A program made the translations under genes and the position numbers. Below the pieces are notes generated by a model that worked only from the letters and a program-made list of their open reading frames with translations, made no database searches and had not been told where the DNA came from. Below, piece by piece: positions 60,501 through 64,000 of a DNA stretch of 64,000 nt (the stretch's first letter is position 1; each line of letters begins with the position of its first letter). This stretch comes from Rhizomys pruinosus (Eukaryota > Chordata > Mammalia > Rodentia > Spalacidae): NCBI GenBank assembly GCA_009823505.1, contig VZQC01007082.1, positions 975,459-1,039,458 of the forward strand. The letters run 5' to 3'.

Positions 60501-61685
60501 GGGAACTGGGAACCATACCTTGCTCACCATCTAGAGATTTGGGAAAGGTGAAATGAGACTGTACTGGGAAGAAACTTACTGCACATTAAATGAACTGCAT
60601 CAGTTATGGTCTGTTAGTAACAGATGAATATTCAGCAGCAGACTCTCAAAAATAAGCAAATATTCCAGTTGTTATTCCATCTATGTTATAACTCTTGCCA
60701 AAGGTAACGTTCAGCTAGAACTGTGATATCATTAAGCTGTCACCAGTCAGCTCCGGCCCATCACTGCTTGTGGGTGACATACAATGTTCACTCCTCTGGA
60801 CTCTTTCTTTGTATCAACACAGTTTTTTTTTTTCCTCAAGGTGCAAAGAGAGACTAACAATTGTGACTTCCAACTGGTATGTGAAAAAGAGACCAGGGCC
60901 TTGGATGCCCTCCTCTAGCAAAGGCTGAGGCCTCCTCTGAGCATGTCTGCAGGACCTCAGCAAGGCAGCCTCAAGGAGACCTAGTACTGAGGAGGAGCCA
61001 GGTTCCTAGAAAGCAGGTGCTTGGGAAGAATCACAGGCCTGCCTGTCCTGATTCCCCTTCAAATGCACAGCCCTGTGGCATCTTCTCCCAAGGTGGTGTG
61101 TAGCTAGAGCGCCTTTCAGTTGTGCTCATTTCTCGCTTTCTAAGAACATTTTACCCTTCCCCCATGATGCAATTCTGCTTTGGTTCCCGGTTTCCTTATC
61201 CATTCAAGTAAAGTAACATCCTTCTACAATGAGGACTTCAGTGACATTCCGTTCCCATGGCATCCAGCTCACTCTATGCCAACTGCACAGAAATTCCAAC
61301 AGACTCTGTCAGAAACCTTCTTACCGAGAGATTCTTGATTCTAGAAAGTTCTAGTCTGTTGTAAGAATGCAGAGAAAAAAATGGGCAGACAAAATTTCAC
61401 AGAAGTAAAGACTATTCTCAGCCATGGCTTGTGGCCTACATACAATGAGTATCAACACAGACAAACTGAGGTCCCACCTTTCTCAATGAGAATATTTCAG
61501 CCCAAGTGGAGAAAAGATCTCTTGGTCTTAAGAGAATAATTTCTTACAGTTTTGATCTGATGAATAGAAAACAGATGAATCTACAATAAGTTTAGTGCTT
61601 TAAACCTGGCATAGGGCATGGATTATTCCTAAGAATTATGAATTGAGATATCCAATTCTGTGAGCCATACAAAGTTCATTAAATG
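57530..61685. other. Intronic sequence, no strong feature
   Basis: No exon with splice context was seen. Open frames up to 124 codons (59831-60205) have no recognised similarity. Confidence 0.4.
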
Positions 61686-61689
61686 TAAT

Positions 61690-61741
61690 GTTTAAATGGT
61701 TATATATGAGCACCACTAAATGGACCTAGTGCATATGTGTT

Positions 61742-61776
<35 letters not shown>

Positions 61777-61930
61777 CATATATAGAGAGAATATGTAACA
61801 ATAATAATATAGAAGAGAACAAGAAACAGAGTGAGTGGGGTTCATGAGAAGACTAGGTGGGGGGACTAGGAGAAATGGGAATAATGCAAAGACAATACTC
61901 ATGTATGAGATTCTCAAAAATAAAATGTAT
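61690..61930 (+). mobile_element. Rodent L1 3' end
   Basis: gcaccactaaatggacctag, a purine-rich part, then catgtatgagattctcaaaa and ataaaatg form the usual end of rodent L1. A (CA)n(TA)n run at 61743-61782 lies inside it. Confidence 0.75.
61743..61782 (+). repeat. (CA)n(TA)n compound microsatellite
   Basis: Seven CA units are followed by about twelve TA units. Confidence 0.95.
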
Positions 61931-61954
61931 ATACATAGATGAAAATGTAATGAT

Positions 61955-62745
61955 TTAAATATTGACTGTCAACTTGATGGATAAATGATCATAGAATCAT
62001 CTAGGAGCCAAGCCTTGGGGCATTGGGATTTTCTAGATTAAGTTAGCCTATGGGCAAGCCTGTGAGGTGCCATGTAGATTAGGTTACCCTACTGGCAAGC
62101 CTGTGAGGTGCCATGTAGATTAGGCTACCCTACTGGCAAGTCTGTGAGGTGCCATGTAGATTAGGTTACCCTACTGGCAAGCATGTGAGGTGCCATGTAG
62201 ATTAGGTTACCCTACTGGCAAGCCTGTGAGGTGCCATGTAGATTAGGTTACCCTACTGGCAAGCCTGTGAGGTGCTATGTAGATTAGGTTACCCTACTGG
62301 CAAGCATGTGAGGTACCATGTAGATTAGGTTACCCTACTGGCAAGCCTGTGAGGTGCCATGTATATTAGGTTACCCTACTGGCAAGCCTGTGAGGTGCCA
62401 TGTAGATTAGGTTACCCTACTGGCAAGCCTTTGAGGTTTTATCCACATTAGGTTAACTGAGGTGGGAAGATTCAGCCTGTATGTGGCAGCACCATTCTAT
62501 AGACTGCAGTCCTGGAGTGAATAACAGGGAGAAAGGCAGCTGGGCACTAGCCTCTGTCATTCTGCTTCCTGACTGGATGCAACGTGACCTGCTGCCTCAA
62601 GCTCCAACCACCAGGATTCTGTGCTCCAATGGACCAAACAACAGTACACTCAAACTCGGAGCCAAAATAAATCCCTTCTCCTATAAGTTGCTTTTGTCAA
62701 GGTATTTTACCACAGGAAAAATATCTCGGACATTAGATGAACCGT
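61955..62745 (+). mobile_element. hAT-type non-autonomous DNA transposon with internal minisatellite
   Basis: The left part reads attgactgtcaacttgatgg and aatcatctaggagccaagcc. The right part reads gtggcagcaccattctatag, cctggagtgaataacaggga and ctgcttcctgactgg, then agccaaaataaatcccttct, aagttgcttttgtcaaggta and ttttaccacagg. Order and content fit the common mammalian/rodent element related to URR1/MER-type Charlie derivatives, though the exact family name is uncertain. The 41-bp array replaces part of its centre. Confidence 0.65.
62059..62455 (+). repeat. 41-bp minisatellite, 9 copies plus a partial
   Basis: Units begin cctgtgaggtgccatgtaga and end ccctactggcaag. Starts fall at exact 41-bp steps from 62059 to 62428. 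The last partial unit (cctttgaggttttatccac) is diverged and joins the transposon sequence. Confidence 0.97.
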
Positions 62746-62759
62746 AGCAAGTGTACCCA

Positions 62760-63785
62760 ACTTGCAGCCTGCAGCCTTCATGTGTCCAAGATAGCTATGA
62801 ATAAAACCCAACACAAAATCTTAACTTATTTAAAATGAATGTGTGTGTGTTTTCTTTTGTAACTCAATTGCATGGTTCTCAAGCATGAGCTTTATACATA
62901 ACAATGTTGTGTCACAATATCAAAAGGTTGGACACATCTGAAAGCAAACACATTTTCTCCATTTCTCAGAAGAGGCAACACAGGTTTAGAAAAATACCAT
63001 GCAATCTTTGAAACTCTAGTCTGTCACTTTCATTAGCCGTGAGCAAATTCTTGGAACTGCACTCAGCATCTGTGGTAAAATCTAACATGAGAAAGCATAG
63101 GAAACTTGGCTAGTACTATACCCATTGAAGAAAGCAGATCCATATTTGAAGGCTCTCATATGAAAACCCTCAGCCCAAGTCTTCATCAGAGTATCCTGAC
63201 AACTATTTAAGAATGACATACTTTCAGTCTTCCACAGACTCTTGCAGATAACAGAAAAGAAAGGCTTCCTCTTGTGATAGTGTCAGAATGTTTATTAAAT
63301 CCATTTTCTCTCTTTGAACACAAGGGAATACCACCTTCTGTAACCACCTGGGAGATAAGGAAACCCATGTGGTAGACTTAAAGGAATGGAATTTAGTCAG
63401 AACTGATGTATGAACAATCTAAACTATAAAGCCTAATTCCATGTACTCTTGCCCCTCTACAGCAACCTCACAGATCATTCGTCTACTATGAGAGCTGTAC
63501 AGTGTCTCAGATCCTGGAGCTCTTCTTCATCCCTGGGCCAAGGACGGTCATGTGAACTACACTAGACAGTCAAGAATCGTGCTAAGACATTTCTGATATA
63601 ATGCCTTTACTGATGTTTTGTGTACTTCAGACATCATTTTTCAGTTCAATTTAGGCAAATTCCCCTTTCCCTTCCTCCCACCCCACCCAGTTCATGCATT
63701 CTGCCATACATGTCCTGCATCTTTCTCTCAGTTTTTTTTTATGTTTAGAAATTCACATTTTCCTCCTTTAATTTTATATTTAAGA
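62760..63785. other. Intronic sequence, no strong feature
   Basis: A weak reversed MIR motif is at 62955-63000. The C/T-rich stretch near 63655-63730 may be a reversed L1 end, but this is uncertain. Confidence 0.35.
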
Positions 63786-63900
63786 GCTGGATTTGGTCTA
63801 TCAATAATTCCAGTAATTGGGCGACTGAGGCAGGAAAACTGCAGTGAGATTCAGGCCATCCTCAGCTAAATAACAAAGCCATGTCTTAAAAAAAAAAACT
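63785..63900 (+). mobile_element. Old B1/proto-B1-like SINE
   Basis: gagctggatttggtctatca, aattgggcgactgaggcagg, an aggccatcctcagctaaata segment and an A tail give a diverged 7SL-derived SINE pattern. Confidence 0.5.
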
Positions 63901-64000
63901 ATTTGAAAAAGATATTTTAGTATGTAATTGTTAGGTGATCTTGCCTAGGCTAACCTGACAGATAATACAGATCTCTATTACAATTTCTGAAACTAGACTT

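Larger units (their letters stand above)
17653..64000 (-). other. Grid1: Grid1 intron upstream of the exon (partial)
   Basis: No other delta-1 coding sequence was found above 17652 on the minus strand. In particular, nothing resembles the M3 region that should precede this exon. GRID1 is known for very large introns, so at least 46 kb of intron is plausible. All other features above this position are repeats or unassigned sequence inside this intron. Confidence 0.8.

Overview
This is a vertebrate, specifically muroid rodent, genomic window that is almost entirely intronic and repeat-derived. The rodent call rests on B1, B2 and B3 SINEs, on several 3' ends of rodent Lx-type L1 elements and on a URR1-like DNA transposon. 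Four B2 copies share a tandem duplication of a short internal motif. That suggests a lineage-specific B2 subfamily and a non-Mus, perhaps cricetid, species (vole, hamster or deer mouse type), but this is a guess.

Only one protein-coding exon is well supported. It lies on the minus strand at 17457-17652 and encodes 65 residues of the S2 ligand-binding half of the glutamate receptor delta-1 subunit (Grid1, GluD1), with a good acceptor and donor. I read the rest of the window as Grid1 introns: 17653-64000 lies upstream of the exon in gene orientation and 1-17456 lies downstream. No second Grid1 exon was seen on the minus strand. No bacterial-type genes, tRNA genes, rRNA genes or CRISPR arrays are present.

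Layout. 1-1580: L1 ORF2 C-terminus and 3' end, joined to unrelated sequence upstream. 2990-5050: B3, B1 and B2-type SINEs. 5420-9445: Lx 3' UTR, then an ancient L1 ORF2 carrying another Lx 3' UTR fragment. 11880-17340: more L1 pieces in minus orientation, a young B2, URR1 and MIR. 17457-17652: the Grid1 exon. 23120-25690: an L1 with ORF1-like and endonuclease sequence joined directly to a 3' UTR, carrying two B2 insertions. 26922-28757: exactly 36 copies of a 51-bp minisatellite. 29480-31051: L1 3' UTR, B2, then a 17-copy 39-bp minisatellite. 34000-39264: young B2s, a 480-bp CA-rich array and a B2-B1 composite. 39644-40250: three unrelated tandem repeats. 40815-44350: MLT1 LTR and MER2/Tigger-like DNA transposons. 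44540-46030: rodent L1 3' UTR with a B2 insertion. 50351-50668: a 34-bp array. 54480-57520: L1 ORF2 split by a nested Lx 3' UTR. 61690-62750: an L1 tail and a DNA transposon carrying a 41-bp array.

The most notable feature apart from the exon is the cluster of five minisatellites (periods 51, 39, 39, 34 and 41 bp) within about 36 kb of one intron. The long open reading frames over the 51-bp, 39-bp and CA arrays come from the repeat period and composition, and I do not call them genes. I found no convincing new biological system.
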